The notes under the pieces were generated by a model. The model saw only the letters and a program-made list of their open reading frames with translations, did no database searches and was not told the origin of the DNA. DNA of 64,000 nt from Burkholderia stabilis (lineage in GTDB: Bacteria; Pseudomonadota; Gammaproteobacteria; Burkholderiales; Burkholderiaceae). The position numbers and the translations under genes are program-made. Shown in pieces: positions 28,602-37,203 of the stretch. How positions within the stretch are numbered: position 1 is the stretch's first letter; every line of letters starts with the position of its first letter. Location: the NCBI RefSeq assembly GCF_001742165.1, contig NZ_CP016442.1, forward strand, positions 2,356,001-2,420,000, read 5' to 3'.

Positions 28602-29076
28602 GGCAGGCAATGCACGCAATCGCGGCGCAAGCGGAACAAGGACGGCATTGTGCCACGCGGCGCCGGCGCGGCCGGACGGCGGGCGCGGTTTGCCGCGTGC
28701 GGGCGACAACTTTTCCGGCGCGGCGCGATCCAAGCCGGTCGGCGCGGCGTTCGAACAGCGTGCGCGGCAGTTTCTCGAGCGCCGCGGCCTCGTGTTCGTC
28801 GCCGCGAACGTGACGATGCGCGGCGGTGAGCTCGATCTCGTGATGCACGAGCCCGACGGCATGCTGGTGTTCGTCGAAGTGCGCGCGCGGCGCAGCGCCC
28901 GGCATGGCGGCGCGGCCGCGAGCGTCGGCTGGCGCAAGCGGCGGCGTCTGGTCGCGGCCGCGCTTCAGTTCTGGGCGCGGCACGGCGCCGGTGCCGCGTG
29001 CCGTTTCGACGTCGTCGCGTTCGAGGCCGGGCGGCTCGTGTGGCTGCGCGACGCATTTCGTACCGACGATGCGTAG
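28600..29076 (+). CDS. yraN: YraN family (UPF0102) endonuclease-fold protein
   Basis: A 158-residue protein with a C-terminal UPF0102 domain: [62 protein letters not shown], which has the E-x-D-x-E-x-K/R-like layout of restriction-endonuclease-fold enzymes. The usual length is about 120, so roughly 45 N-terminal residues are extra. The ATG is supported by GAGGAGGG (28587-28594) five bases upstream; that site lies inside the coding start of rsmI on the other strand. Biological role is not established. Confidence 0.88.
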   Translation: MAGNARNRGASGTRTALCHAAPARPDGGRGLPRAGDNFSGAARSKPVGAAFEQRARQFLERRGLVFVAANVTMRGGELDLVMHEPDGMLVFVEVRARRSARHGGAAASVGWRKRRRLVAAALQFWARHGAGAACRFDVVAFEAGRLVWLRDAFRTDDA

Positions 29077-29202
29077 CCGCGAGCTGTGACGAGATGTAAA
29101 GAGTTCATGCCGGACCCCCGGAGAGCGTGCCGGAGTACGGTAAACTCGCCGCACCCACGATGTCGCGCGATGCGTGTCACGCGCCCAGTTCACCAGGAAT
29201 CG

Positions 29203-29787
29203 ATGTCAGTCGAACGTATTCAGCAACATTTCCGCGACAGTGCCGCGCTTCACGCCGAAGCGGCCGATGCGCTGTCGCTGCCGATCGCCGCTGCGGTCGA
29301 CGCGATGTTCGCCGCGTTGGCGAACGGCAACAAGATCGTCGCCTGCGGTGACGGCCCGTCGGCCGCCGCCGCGCATTACCTCGCCGTGTCGCTCGTCGGC
29401 GGCTTCGAGCGCGAGCGTCCGGGCCTGCCCGCGATCGCGCTGGCCACCGACGCATCGCAGGCCGGCCTCGCGGGCGCCGCGGCCGCCGAGCAACTGTTCG
29501 CGCAGCAGGTGCGCGTGCTCGGCCAGACCGGCGACATCCTGCTGGTGCTCGATCCGAGCGGCGCATCGCCGCGCGTGCTCGCGGCGATCGACGAGGCGCA
29601 CGAGCGCGAGATGACCGTCGTCGCGCTGACGGGCGGCAACGGCCACACGGTCGCGGCCGCACTGTCCGACACCGATATTCCGATCAGCGTGCCCGCCGTT
29701 CGCGCGGCGCGCATCCACGAAGTCCATCTGCTGACCATCCAGTGCCTGTGCGACGGCATCGACGCGATGCTGCTGGGTGAGGATTGA
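29203..29787 (+). CDS. SIS-domain protein, DiaA/GmhA-like
   Basis: Sugar-isomerase-fold protein of 194 residues. MSVERIQQHFRDSAALHAEAADALSLPIAAAVDAMFAALANGNKIVACGDGPSAAAAHYLAVSLVGGFERERP follows the GmhA/DiaA pattern, though the phosphosugar motif GNGGS is changed to GDGPS. The change and the yraN-SIS-BON gene order, also found around E. coli diaA, favour a DiaA-type regulator of replication start over a heptose isomerase. AGGAA ribosome site; the BON lipoprotein gene follows at once. Confidence 0.8.
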   Translation: MSVERIQQHFRDSAALHAEAADALSLPIAAAVDAMFAALANGNKIVACGDGPSAAAAHYLAVSLVGGFERERPGLPAIALATDASQAGLAGAAAAEQLFAQQVRVLGQTGDILLVLDPSGASPRVLAAIDEAHEREMTVVALTGGNGHTVAAALSDTDIPISVPAVRAARIHEVHLLTIQCLCDGIDAMLLGED

Positions 29788-29804
29788 ACGAAGGAGAGCC
29801 GTCG

Positions 29805-30605
29805 ATGAATCAAAGCCGCGTCAAACAGACGCTCGTCAGAACCACGCTGCTCGCCGCGCTGACGGCGGGCCTCGCCGTGTCGCTGCAGGGTTGCGTGCTC
29901 GGGGTCGTGGGTGCAGCGGCCGGCGGCGGCGCGCTGATCGCGACCGATCGCCGTACGCTCGGCGCGCAGACGGAAGATCGCGAGATCCAGGTCAAGGCGC
30001 TGTCGCAAATCAACAGCGGGCTGCCCGACCAGTCGCACGTGAACGTGACCGTGTTCAACCGCCGCGTGCTGCTGACGGGCGAAGTGCCGAACGATGCGTC
30101 GAAGCAGCGCGCCGAGGAAATCGTGCGCAGCATCAACAACGTGAACGGCATCGTCAACGAGCTGTCGGTCGAACCGGCGGCGTCGTTGTCGTCGCGCGCG
30201 AACGACTCGTATCTCGAAGGGCGCGTGAAGTCCGAGCTGATCGCGACGAAGGGCATTTCGGCGAACTACTACAAGGTCGTCAGCGAGCGCGGCAACCTTT
30301 ACCTGATGGGCCTCGTGACGGTCGACGAAGGCAATCGCGGCGCGGAAGCCGCGAGCCAGGTGCCGGGCGTCGAGAAGGTCGTGAAGGTGTTCCAGTACGT
30401 GAAGCCGCAGGACGCGCAGGCGCTGCAGGCCGCGTCGCCCGCAAGCGGCGCGTCCGGCGCGCAGGCTGCCGCGGCGCCGGCGGACACCGCGACGGTCGGC
30501 GCCGTGCCCGACGCGTCGGTGCAGGCCACGCCGTTGCAGCCGCCCGCGCCGATCTCGAATTCGTCGAGCGTGCACCCGGGCAACCCGAAGGCGCCGTCGC
30601 AATGA
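29805..30605 (+). CDS. BON-domain outer-membrane lipoprotein (DolP/YraP-like)
   Basis: Lipoprotein of 266 residues with lipobox VSLQGC (Cys30), a Gly/Ala-rich segment (GVVGAAAGGGALIATDRRTLGAQTEDREIQVKALSQI) and two BON domains (about 65-130 and 140-205; NVTVFNRRVLLTGEVPNDASKQRAEEIVRSINNVNGIVNEL and YYKVVSERGNLYLMGLVTVDEGNRGAE). This is the DolP layout, implicated in outer-membrane integrity. A long Ala/Pro-rich C-terminal tail is extra. Good ribosome site AAGGAG; stop overlaps the cytochrome gene start. Confidence 0.9.
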   Translation: MNQSRVKQTLVRTTLLAALTAGLAVSLQGCVLGVVGAAAGGGALIATDRRTLGAQTEDREIQVKALSQINSGLPDQSHVNVTVFNRRVLLTGEVPNDASKQRAEEIVRSINNVNGIVNELSVEPAASLSSRANDSYLEGRVKSELIATKGISANYYKVVSERGNLYLMGLVTVDEGNRGAEAASQVPGVEKVVKVFQYVKPQDAQALQAASPASGASGAQAAAAPADTATVGAVPDASVQATPLQPPAPISNSSSVHPGNPKAPSQ

Positions 30606-30964
30606 AGATCACGCAGATGAAGCAGATGAAACGGTGGATGGCGCAGGGCGGCGCTGCGATGGCGCTCGTGGCCGGCACGCTGGGCGCCGCGCACGCGGAT
30701 GTCGGCGACGGCCTGAAGGTCGCGCGCGGCAATGCATGCATGGGCTGCCACGCGGTCGACCGCAAGCTCGTCGGCCCGTCGTTCAAGGATATTGCGGCCC
30801 GCTACAAGTCCGATCCGCAGGCCGTGGCGAAGCTGTCGAAGAAGGTGAAAGAGGGCGGCTCCGGCGTCTGGGGCGCGATTCCGATGCCCGCGCATCCGCG
30901 CATGAGCGACGCCGACGTCCGTTCGGTGGTCGAATGGGTGCTGGCTGGCGCGCCGTCGAAGTGA
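30602..30964 (+). CDS. Periplasmic c-type cytochrome (c551/c552-like)
   Basis: Single-heme electron carrier of 120 residues. The signal peptide ends in AHA before DVGDGLKVARGN. Heme is bound by CMGCH (residues 46-50) and the axial Met is in IPMPAHPRM. Class-I cytochrome c, about 87 residues mature. ATG overlaps the BON lipoprotein stop (ATGA), an unexpected coupling of an electron carrier to an envelope lipoprotein. Which oxidase or reductase it serves is not shown here. Confidence 0.92.
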   Translation: MKITQMKQMKRWMAQGGAAMALVAGTLGAAHADVGDGLKVARGNACMGCHAVDRKLVGPSFKDIAARYKSDPQAVAKLSKKVKEGGSGVWGAIPMPAHPRMSDADVRSVVEWVLAGAPSK

Positions 30965-30989
30965 CGCGTTCGGGTTGATGTAACCCCTA

Positions 30990-31019
30990 TTGCCAAGCGT
31001 CAAAATGCGTGTGTATGAT
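30990..31019 (+). promoter_or_regulatory. Promoter of tRNA-Ala
   Basis: TTGCCA (30990-30995) and TATGAT (31014-31019) are 18 bases apart, and the tRNA begins 12 bases after the -10 box. Confidence 0.8.
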
Positions 31020-31030
31020 GGTTGACTGTT

Positions 31031-31106
<76 letters not shown>

Positions 31107-31116
31107 ACGGAATTCG

Positions 31117-31148
31117 AAAGGCCTGATCGTGAGATCGGGCCTTTTTGT
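31117..31148 (+). terminator. Terminator of tRNA-Ala
   Basis: A 12-bp stem (31117-31128 with 31133-31144, one G-U pair) with a GTGA loop, followed by a T-rich tail. Confidence 0.9.
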
Positions 31149-31212
31149 TTTCTGCGGCGACTGGCGGGCTGCGTCTGCGCTGCTTTCGGCGTGGCGTGGC
31201 GTGGCGTGGCGG

Positions 31213-31524
31213 TTAGGTCAGCAGTTCGTGCGCGAGCCTGAGTGTCGGCACCGACAGCACGGCGAACGCCACCGTAATGGCTGCGAGAATCGCCGTTCTG
31301 TTCCGCAGCAGCACGCAGATGCCAATCGACAGCACGTAGAACGCGCCGGTCAGCAGAACCACCCACCAGAGCGCCGCGTAACCTGCGCCGCCTTCGAAAT
31401 TCGATACGTTCCGCGTCATCCAGGTCGCGCCATAGCCGGCGAGGGTCATGCTCGCAGGCAGGCACAGCACCGAATACAGAATGAAGACGATGATCTGCCG
31501 CGGTGTCGGGTCGGGAGACGTCAT
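31213..31524 (-). CDS. Small hypothetical inner-membrane protein
   Basis: A 103-residue protein that I do not recognise. Hydrophobic segments near residues 10-30, 45-68 and 75-95 suggest three membrane helices (IIVFILYSVLCLPASMTL, ALWWVVLLTGAFYVLSIGICVLL, ILAAITVAFAVLSVPTL). The start at MTSPDPTPRQ is chosen because the longer frame adds unstructured sequence. It is divergent from the PspA/flotillin operon and convergent with the tRNA. Function unknown. Confidence 0.6.
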   Translation of the reverse strand: MTSPDPTPRQIIVFILYSVLCLPASMTLAGYGATWMTRNVSNFEGGAGYAALWWVVLLTGAFYVLSIGICVLLRNRTAILAAITVAFAVLSVPTLRLAHELLT

Positions 31525-31758
31525 GGCGGGCGATTCTATTCGGGTGGATGGAGGCGCTGAGTCGACACGCGGCGCGGGCCGGTCAGGCAGCCGGCAGGAT
31601 GCGGGCGTTTCCGGTGTTTGGCAACAGCCGTCCATCGCCGCCGTCCGTCATCCACGCTCGAAACTCCGCCATTTTGTATTTCGAAGGACTCGATGGAAAG
31701 ATCGGGCCCTCCTTGTTTCAGGCGACACCAGCACCCCGAATTCATCCCGAAATACAAA

Positions 31759-31776
31759 CGTATACATTTGCATACG
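31759..31776 (+). promoter_or_regulatory. Dyad operator candidate over the PspA/flotillin promoter
   Basis: CGTATACATTTGCATACG is an 18-base dyad with 7 of 9 pairs matching. It overlaps a -35-like TATACA (31761-31766) that stands 17 bases before TATGCT (31784-31789). A protein bound here would block the promoter of the operon that starts at 31821. Confidence 0.5.
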
Positions 31777-31820
31777 AACGCACTATGCTTTGAGCAATCG
31801 ACTCGAAGGGGCTGAACGTC

Positions 31821-32315
31821 ATGCAAACCGTATCGGTACGAATTCCAGAGGACGATCTCGCGTGGCTGGTCGAGCTGCAATTGCCGGATGCGGCGAGTCC
31901 GAGCGACAAGATTCGCGCGCTGATTGCCGATGCGCGCCGCCGGGTCAAGGGAGCGCACGACTTCGTGCGTTGCGCGGCACTGTTCAGGGAGCAGGTGCGG
32001 CCGGTGCTCGACGCGATCGACGCGTACGAGCACGCCACGCACCAGCGCTCCGAAATCGTGACGCTGCTCGCGTCGCAACTCCCGGAACTGATGGCCAGCC
32101 TCGTGACGGCGGCGCCGCCCGGCAAGCCGATCGGCGAGGCCGCCGGCGAACTTGAAGCGCGGCTGACCGCGAAGAGCATGCGCCTGCTGCTCGGCCTGCT
32201 GCGCCTTGCCGTGACCGGCAATCCACCCGCCTACCATCCTGCCGTGCTCGATTCATACGTGCACGAGGTGAAGGAACTGGCGAGCCTCGTCCAGCCGGCT
32301 CAGGCAAAACCGTGA
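31821..32315 (+). CDS. Hypothetical protein with ribbon-helix-helix-like N-terminus
   Basis: A 164-residue protein that I do not recognise. Residues 1-40 (TVSVRIPEDDLAWLVELQLPDAASPSDKIRALIADARRR) look like a ribbon-helix-helix DNA-binding unit: a short beta strand followed by two helices. The rest is helical and Leu/Ala-rich, with no catalytic motif. It is the first gene of the PspA-YqiJ-flotillin operon, 72 bases before the PspA gene, and a dyad covers the promoter upstream. An autoregulator or a cytoplasmic sensor of the membrane system is a reasonable guess, not a demonstrated role. Confidence 0.65.
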   Translation: MQTVSVRIPEDDLAWLVELQLPDAASPSDKIRALIADARRRVKGAHDFVRCAALFREQVRPVLDAIDAYEHATHQRSEIVTLLASQLPELMASLVTAAPPGKPIGEAAGELEARLTAKSMRLLLGLLRLAVTGNPPAYHPAVLDSYVHEVKELASLVQPAQAKP

Positions 32316-32387
32316 GCGGCCTGCGAAGCCCGCGTTTGACGGTCGGGCCGGCGTGGTCCGTCTGAATTCCTGAAGGAGTGACAAGTC

Positions 32388-33086
32388 GTGACGACAGAAC
32401 ATTTCGGTATCCGAGTCAAAAGGCTGTTGACCGCGAACGTACACGCGCTGATCGGTTCGCTGGAAAGCCGTATGCCGCAAGCGATCCTCGAGCAGTACCT
32501 GCGTGAATTCGACGAGGTGATCGCGCAGGCGCGCGTGGTGCTGGGGCGGCACGAGGCCGCGCGCTACCAGGCCGCCAAGGCGATCGCGCGCATCAACAAC
32601 GAGATCGAGCGGCTGAACGACCTGATCGGTACCGCGCTCGCCCGCAACGACGATGCGGCCGTGCGTGCCGGCGCGGAACGGCAAATCGAGCTGGAGGACC
32701 AGCTTGGCGTGCTGCAGCAGTCGCTTCACGAGGCGAGCGAGCACGCGCAGGTCGCCGAGGGCGATCTGCTGGGCCTGCGCGCGAAGCGGGCGGAGATGGA
32801 GGCGGGGCTGAGCGAACTGATCGCGGCGCGCGCGGCCGCGCCCGCCGACGGCGAACGCCGCACGGAAGCCGCGGCCGGCGGCGATCCGAGGGCGGAGCAG
32901 CTCGAACGGGGTTTCAACCGGACGATGGCCGGTGCGACCGGGGCGACGGGGTTGGGCACCAGCCCCTCGTCGGCCGACCCGTCGCTGTTGTATCGTCTTG
33001 AAACGCTGCACAAGGAACAACGGATCGAGGAACGCGTCGCCCGCCTGAAGTCGCAATCCGGAAAGCCGGCGGACGACATGTCCTGA
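32388..33086 (+). CDS. PspA/IM30 family protein (YjfJ-like)
   Basis: A 232-residue coiled-coil protein of the PspA/Vipp1/IM30 family, membrane-stabilising ESCRT-III relatives. It opens HFGIRVKRLLTANVHALIGSLES, a short amphipathic helix as in the family, followed by a long heptad-rich hairpin (MPQAILEQYLREFDEVIAQARVVLGRHEAARYQAAKAIARINNEIERLNDLIGTAL and on to about residue 150) and a weakly conserved C-terminal part with YRLETLHKEQRIEERVARLK. GTG start with GAAGGAG. Its partners YqiJ and YqiK follow, as in the E. coli yjfJ/yqiJ/yqiK types. Confidence 0.85.
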   Translation: MTTEHFGIRVKRLLTANVHALIGSLESRMPQAILEQYLREFDEVIAQARVVLGRHEAARYQAAKAIARINNEIERLNDLIGTALARNDDAAVRAGAERQIELEDQLGVLQQSLHEASEHAQVAEGDLLGLRAKRAEMEAGLSELIAARAAAPADGERRTEAAAGGDPRAEQLERGFNRTMAGATGATGLGTSPSSADPSLLYRLETLHKEQRIEERVARLKSQSGKPADDMS

Positions 33087-33119
33087 TGCATCGTTTCCGA
33101 ACCTGAGAGCAAAACGATA

Positions 33120-33779
33120 ATGACTTCTTCACTGATGCTGCCGGGCAACGCTCCGTTCGTCGTCGCGATCGCGCTGATGATCGTCATCGGGGCGCTGGAG
33201 TGCGTGTCGATGCTGCTGGGGCTGAGTCTGACCGAGCATGCGGGCAACCTGCTCGTCATGCATTTCGGTCTCGATCATGCCGATAGCGGCCCCGACGTCG
33301 GCGTCGTCGGCCAGTTTCTCGGTTGGCTGCATGTCGGCCGGGTGCCGCTGCTGATCCTGCTGATCCTGTTCCTGCTCGGCTTTTCGGTTCTCGGGCTCGC
33401 CTTGCAGACATCGCTGCAGGCCGTCGCCGGTTTCATGCTACCCGACGCGCTGGCCGTCGGGCTGGCGGCGGTCGCGGCGCTGCCGTTCGTGCGTCACACC
33501 GGGAAGTTCATCGCGCGCTTTCTCCCGCAAACCGAAACCACGGCGGTCTCCGAGGCCGATTTCATCGGCCGCACCGCGCGAATCGTCACCGGCGAAGCGT
33601 CGCTCGGCAATCCCGCCGAAGCGCGGCTCGTCGACGAACACGGCCAGCAGCACTACGTCCGGGTGGAGCCCGACGAGGCCGGCCGGACTTTCGCGAAAGG
33701 CACGACGGTTCTGCTCGTGTCGCGCATTTCGGGTTCGCGTTATCACGCAATCGAAAATCCCCGGCCCGAACTGCTCTGA
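33120..33779 (+). CDS. YqiJ-like membrane protein with OB-fold tail
   Basis: A 219-residue membrane protein of the YqiJ/DUF1449 type, partner of flotillin YqiK. Three hydrophobic segments lie at about 12-32, 75-97 and 100-125, after which comes a soluble OB-like domain (ADFIGRTARIVTGEASLGNPAEARLVDEHGQQHYVRVEPDEAGRTFAKGTTVLLVSRISGSRYHAIENP), similar in plan to NfeD proteins that pair with flotillins. It stands between the PspA-family gene and the flotillin gene on one transcript. The joint role is probably membrane organisation; no enzyme motif is seen. Confidence 0.85.
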   Translation: MTSSLMLPGNAPFVVAIALMIVIGALECVSMLLGLSLTEHAGNLLVMHFGLDHADSGPDVGVVGQFLGWLHVGRVPLLILLILFLLGFSVLGLALQTSLQAVAGFMLPDALAVGLAAVAALPFVRHTGKFIARFLPQTETTAVSEADFIGRTARIVTGEASLGNPAEARLVDEHGQQHYVRVEPDEAGRTFAKGTTVLLVSRISGSRYHAIENPRPELL

Positions 33780-33869
33780 ATCCCGTTTAGCCAGGCGGCC
33801 GCCGCTCCGGGCGGCGCGGGCTGGCGCACCTTGCTGTCACCATCCGTACACAGGAGTCGAACAAACATC

Positions 33870-35645
33870 ATGATGAATGCACTCTCATTCTGGGGCGCTG
33901 TCGCATTGGCAGTGGTGGTGGGTATCTGCGTGATCGGCATGATTTTCGCGCGACTTTACGTGCGCGCGTCCGCGGAGCGCGCCTTCGTCCGCACGGGGCT
34001 CGGCGGGCAGAAAGTGATCATGAGCGGCGGCGCGGTGGTGCTGCCGGTGTTTCACGAGGTCATCCCGATCAACATGAACACGCTGAAGCTCGAAGTGAGC
34101 CGCGCGACGCGCGACAGCCTCATCACGAAGGACCGGATGCGCGTCGACGTGGTCGTCGCCTTCTTCGTGCGGGTCGCACCGACCGAGGAAGGCGTGTCGA
34201 CCGCCGCGCAGACGCTCGGCCAGCGCACGCTCGCGCCGGAAAACCTGCGCGCGCTCGTCGACGACAAGTTCGTCGATGCGCTGCGCTCGACCGCCGCGCA
34301 GATGACGATGCAGGATCTGCAGGACGCCCGCGAGAAATTCGTGCAGGGCGTGCAGAACACGGTCGCGGAAGATCTGACGAAGAACGGGCTGGAGCTGGAA
34401 AGCGTGTCGCTGACCAATTTCAACCAGACGTCGAAGGAATACTTCGATCCGAACAACGCGTTCGACGCCGAAGGCCTGACGAAGCTCACGCAGGAAACCG
34501 AGCGGCGCCGCAAGGAGCGCAACGAGGTCGAGCAGGACACCGAGGTGGCCGTGCGTGAAAAGAACCGCGACGCACTGTCTCGCAAGCTCGAGATTGAGCA
34601 GCAGGAAGCGTTCATGAAGCTCGAGCAGGAGCAGCAGGTCAAGACGCGTTCGGCCGAGCAGAACGCCCGCATTGCCGCGTTCGAGGCCGAGCGTCATCAG
34701 GAGGCGGAACAGAGCCGGATCGTTGCCGAGCGGCAGGTTCAGGAATCCGAGATCCAGCGTGAGCAGGCGCTGCGCACCCGCAAGGTGGAAGCGGAGCGCG
34801 AAGTGCGCGTGAAGGAGATCGAACAGACGCGCGTCACGCAGATGGCGGCGATCGAGCAGGCGAAGGTGACCGAAATCGCGCAGCAGGAAAAGGAGATCGT
34901 GATCGCGGAGAAGTCGGAGGCGCAATCGCAGGCGCAGGCTCGCGCGAGCGCATCGCTTGCGGACGCGGTGCGCGCCGAGCAACTGGTCGAGACGACGCGC
35001 AAGACTGCCGAGGCGGATCGCGCGAAGCAGGTCGCGCTGATCGAAGCGTCCCAGGAGGCGGAAACGCAGGCGGTCCACATCACGACGCAGGCCCGGGCGG
35101 AGCGGGACGCGGCCCAGATGCAGGCGGCCGCGATGGTCGAGCTGGCCGAGGCGGCGCGCAAGAAGGGGCTCGCGGAAGCTGAGGCGCAGCGTGCGCTGAA
35201 CGACGCGATCAACGCGCTGTCGTCGGACCAGACCAGCCTCAAGTTCAAGCTCGCGCTGCTGCAGGCGTTGCCGGGCGTGATTCAGCAGACCGTCGAGCCG
35301 ATGAAGTCGATCGACGGCATCAAGATCATCCAGGTCGACGGGCTCAATCGCAACGGCGCGGCGGACGGCGGTGCGTCGGCCGCGGCAGGCGGCAATCTGG
35401 CCGAGCAGGCGATGTCCGCGGCGTTGTCCTATCGCGCGCATGCGCCGCTGATCGATTCGCTGCTCGGTGAAATCGGCCTGTCCGGCGGATCGCTGCAAGG
35501 AATGGTGCCGGGGGTCCATTCGGTCAAGCCGGCGGTGGGTCCCGCACCGGTGGCACACGCCGCTCCGGTGTCGCACGCCGTACCGGTGACGCACCCCGCA
35601 CCGGCCGCCGCCGCTGCGCGCGAGGGCGGCCCCGAAACCGCATAA
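33870..35645 (+). CDS. yqiK: Flotillin family protein YqiK
   Basis: Bacterial flotillin of 591 residues. An N-terminal membrane helix (about 5-28) leads into an SPFH domain (SAERAFVRTGLGGQKVIMSGGAVVLPVFHEVIPINMNTLKLEV, then DSLITKDRMRVDVVVAFFVRVAPTEEG) and a very long Glu/Gln/Arg-rich coiled coil from about 205 to 480. The C-terminal tail is Ala/Pro/His-rich with near-repeats of the type HAAPVSHAVPVTHPAP. Flotillins form oligomeric cages in membrane microdomains. ATG with AGGAG upstream; the last gene of the operon. Confidence 0.93.
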   Translation: MMNALSFWGAVALAVVVGICVIGMIFARLYVRASAERAFVRTGLGGQKVIMSGGAVVLPVFHEVIPINMNTLKLEVSRATRDSLITKDRMRVDVVVAFFVRVAPTEEGVSTAAQTLGQRTLAPENLRALVDDKFVDALRSTAAQMTMQDLQDAREKFVQGVQNTVAEDLTKNGLELESVSLTNFNQTSKEYFDPNNAFDAEGLTKLTQETERRRKERNEVEQDTEVAVREKNRDALSRKLEIEQQEAFMKLEQEQQVKTRSAEQNARIAAFEAERHQEAEQSRIVAERQVQESEIQREQALRTRKVEAEREVRVKEIEQTRVTQMAAIEQAKVTEIAQQEKEIVIAEKSEAQSQAQARASASLADAVRAEQLVETTRKTAEADRAKQVALIEASQEAETQAVHITTQARAERDAAQMQAAAMVELAEAARKKGLAEAEAQRALNDAINALSSDQTSLKFKLALLQALPGVIQQTVEPMKSIDGIKIIQVDGLNRNGAADGGASAAAGGNLAEQAMSAALSYRAHAPLIDSLLGEIGLSGGSLQGMVPGVHSVKPAVGPAPVAHAAPVSHAVPVTHPAPAAAAAREGGPETA

Positions 35646-35743
35646 CGCGGAACGCGTAACGCACGATAGCGGCGCAACGACCGCCGGCCAGGCTGGCGGT
35701 CACGCAGGATCGACCGGTTTTCCTGCCGCCCGCCCGCCGCCCC

Positions 35744-37141
35744 TCACCCCCGCCCGAAACTCGGCCGCTTCGGGTCGTACGTCCACCCCGGCACGAGATA
35801 GCGCATCGCGACCGCATCGTCGCGCGCGGTGCTGCCCACCTCGTTGTACAGCGCATGCGCGGCCTCGACTTGCGCCATGTCGAGTTCGATCCCGAGCCCC
35901 GGCCGCTCCGGCACGGCCACCTTGCCGCCGACGATCGCGAGCGGCTCGTGCGTGAGCCGCGCGTCGCCTTCCTGCCAGATCCAGTGCGTGTCGATCGCGG
36001 TGATCGTGCCGGGCGCGGCGGCCGCCGCATGCGTGAACATCGCGAGCGACACGTCGAAGTGGTTGTTCGAGTGCGACCCCCACGTGAGCCCCCAGTCGCG
36101 GCACAGCTGCGCGAGCCGCACCGAGCCCTGCATCGTCCAGAAATGCGGGTCGGCGAGCGGGATGTCGACGGCCTGCAGCCGCACCGCGTGATCCATCTGC
36201 CGCCAGTCGGTCGCGATCATGTTGGTCGCGGTCGGAATCCCCGTCGCGCGGCGGAATTCGGCCATCACCTCGCGGCCCGAATAGCCGTTTTCCGGTCCGC
36301 ACGGATCTTCCGCGTAGGCGAGCAGGTGGCCCTGCCCGCGGCACAGTGCGATGGCCTCGTCGAGCGACCACGCGCCGTTCGGGTCGAGCGTCGCGCGTGC
36401 GTCGGGGAAACGCGCCTTGATCGCCGCGATCGCTTCCATCTCGTCGGCGCCGGTCATCACGCCGCCCTTCAGCTTGAAATCCGCGAAGCCGTAGCGCTCG
36501 ACCGCGGCCTCGGCCTGCCGCGCGATCGCGGCCGGCGTCAGCGCCGCTTCGTTGCGCAGCCGGAACCACGGGTCCGCCGCATGCGTCTCGTCGCGATACG
36601 GCAGATCGGTGCGGCGCCGGTCGCCGATATAGAACAGGTACGCGAGCATCGGCACCGCGTCGCGCTGCTGTCCTTCGCCGAGCAGCGCGGCGACCGGCAC
36701 GTCGAGATGCTGGCCGAGCAGGTCGAGCAACGCGGCCTCGATCGCGGTGATCACGTTGTCGAGCCGCAGGTTGATCTCGTGCGGCTGGCGCAGCACGGCC
36801 GCCTCGCCGGCCGACGTCACCTCGTGCCGGATCGTGCGGCCCGCGCCCGCACCCGAACCGGCGAGTGCCGCGCGCACCGCGTTGAGCGTCGCCTGATAGC
36901 GTCCGATCGACTGGCCGACGACGAGATCCGTCATCCGTTCGAGCGCGTGGCGGATGCCTTCGCCGCCGGGCACTTCGCCGACGCCCGTGCGTCCGCTGCT
37001 GTCGTCGAGGATCACGAGGTTGCGCGTGAAGTACGGCGCGTGCGCGCCGCACAGGTTGAGCAGCATGCTGTCGCGGCCGGCGACGGGAATCACCTGCATG
37101 CGCGTGACGCGCGGGGTGCCGGCACGGCTGGCTTCGGACAT
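35744..37141 (-). CDS. gudD: Glucarate dehydratase GudD
   Basis: Enolase-superfamily enzyme of 465 residues that converts D-glucarate (and often L-idarate) to 5-keto-4-deoxyglucarate. The barrel holds the expected residues: KLKGG with the catalytic Lys, LDPNGAW and YAEDPCGPE as metal ligands, [11 protein letters not shown], and SHSNNHFD with the catalytic His. N-terminal capping region shows [27 protein letters not shown]. It lies directly downstream of the glucarate permease gene on the same strand (62 bases). The reading frame stays open far upstream through the permease gene, but the ATG with AGGAGCG before it is the real start. Confidence 0.95.
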   Translation of the reverse strand: MSEASRAGTPRVTRMQVIPVAGRDSMLLNLCGAHAPYFTRNLVILDDSSGRTGVGEVPGGEGIRHALERMTDLVVGQSIGRYQATLNAVRAALAGSGAGAGRTIRHEVTSAGEAAVLRQPHEINLRLDNVITAIEAALLDLLGQHLDVPVAALLGEGQQRDAVPMLAYLFYIGDRRRTDLPYRDETHAADPWFRLRNEAALTPAAIARQAEAAVERYGFADFKLKGGVMTGADEMEAIAAIKARFPDARATLDPNGAWSLDEAIALCRGQGHLLAYAEDPCGPENGYSGREVMAEFRRATGIPTATNMIATDWRQMDHAVRLQAVDIPLADPHFWTMQGSVRLAQLCRDWGLTWGSHSNNHFDVSLAMFTHAAAAAPGTITAIDTHWIWQEGDARLTHEPLAIVGGKVAVPERPGLGIELDMAQVEAAHALYNEVGSTARDDAVAMRYLVPGWTYDPKRPSFGRG

Positions 37142-37203
37142 CGGTTCGCTCCTGGTTCCGGTGGCGCGCGGGCCGCCGGATGAGCCGGCGCGGCCCGTGC
37201 GGT

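Noticed and set aside
31821..35645. Anti-phage defence system in the PspA/flotillin operon
   Set aside because: No nuclease, toxin, NTPase or nucleotide-signalling domain is present; membrane maintenance explains the set better.
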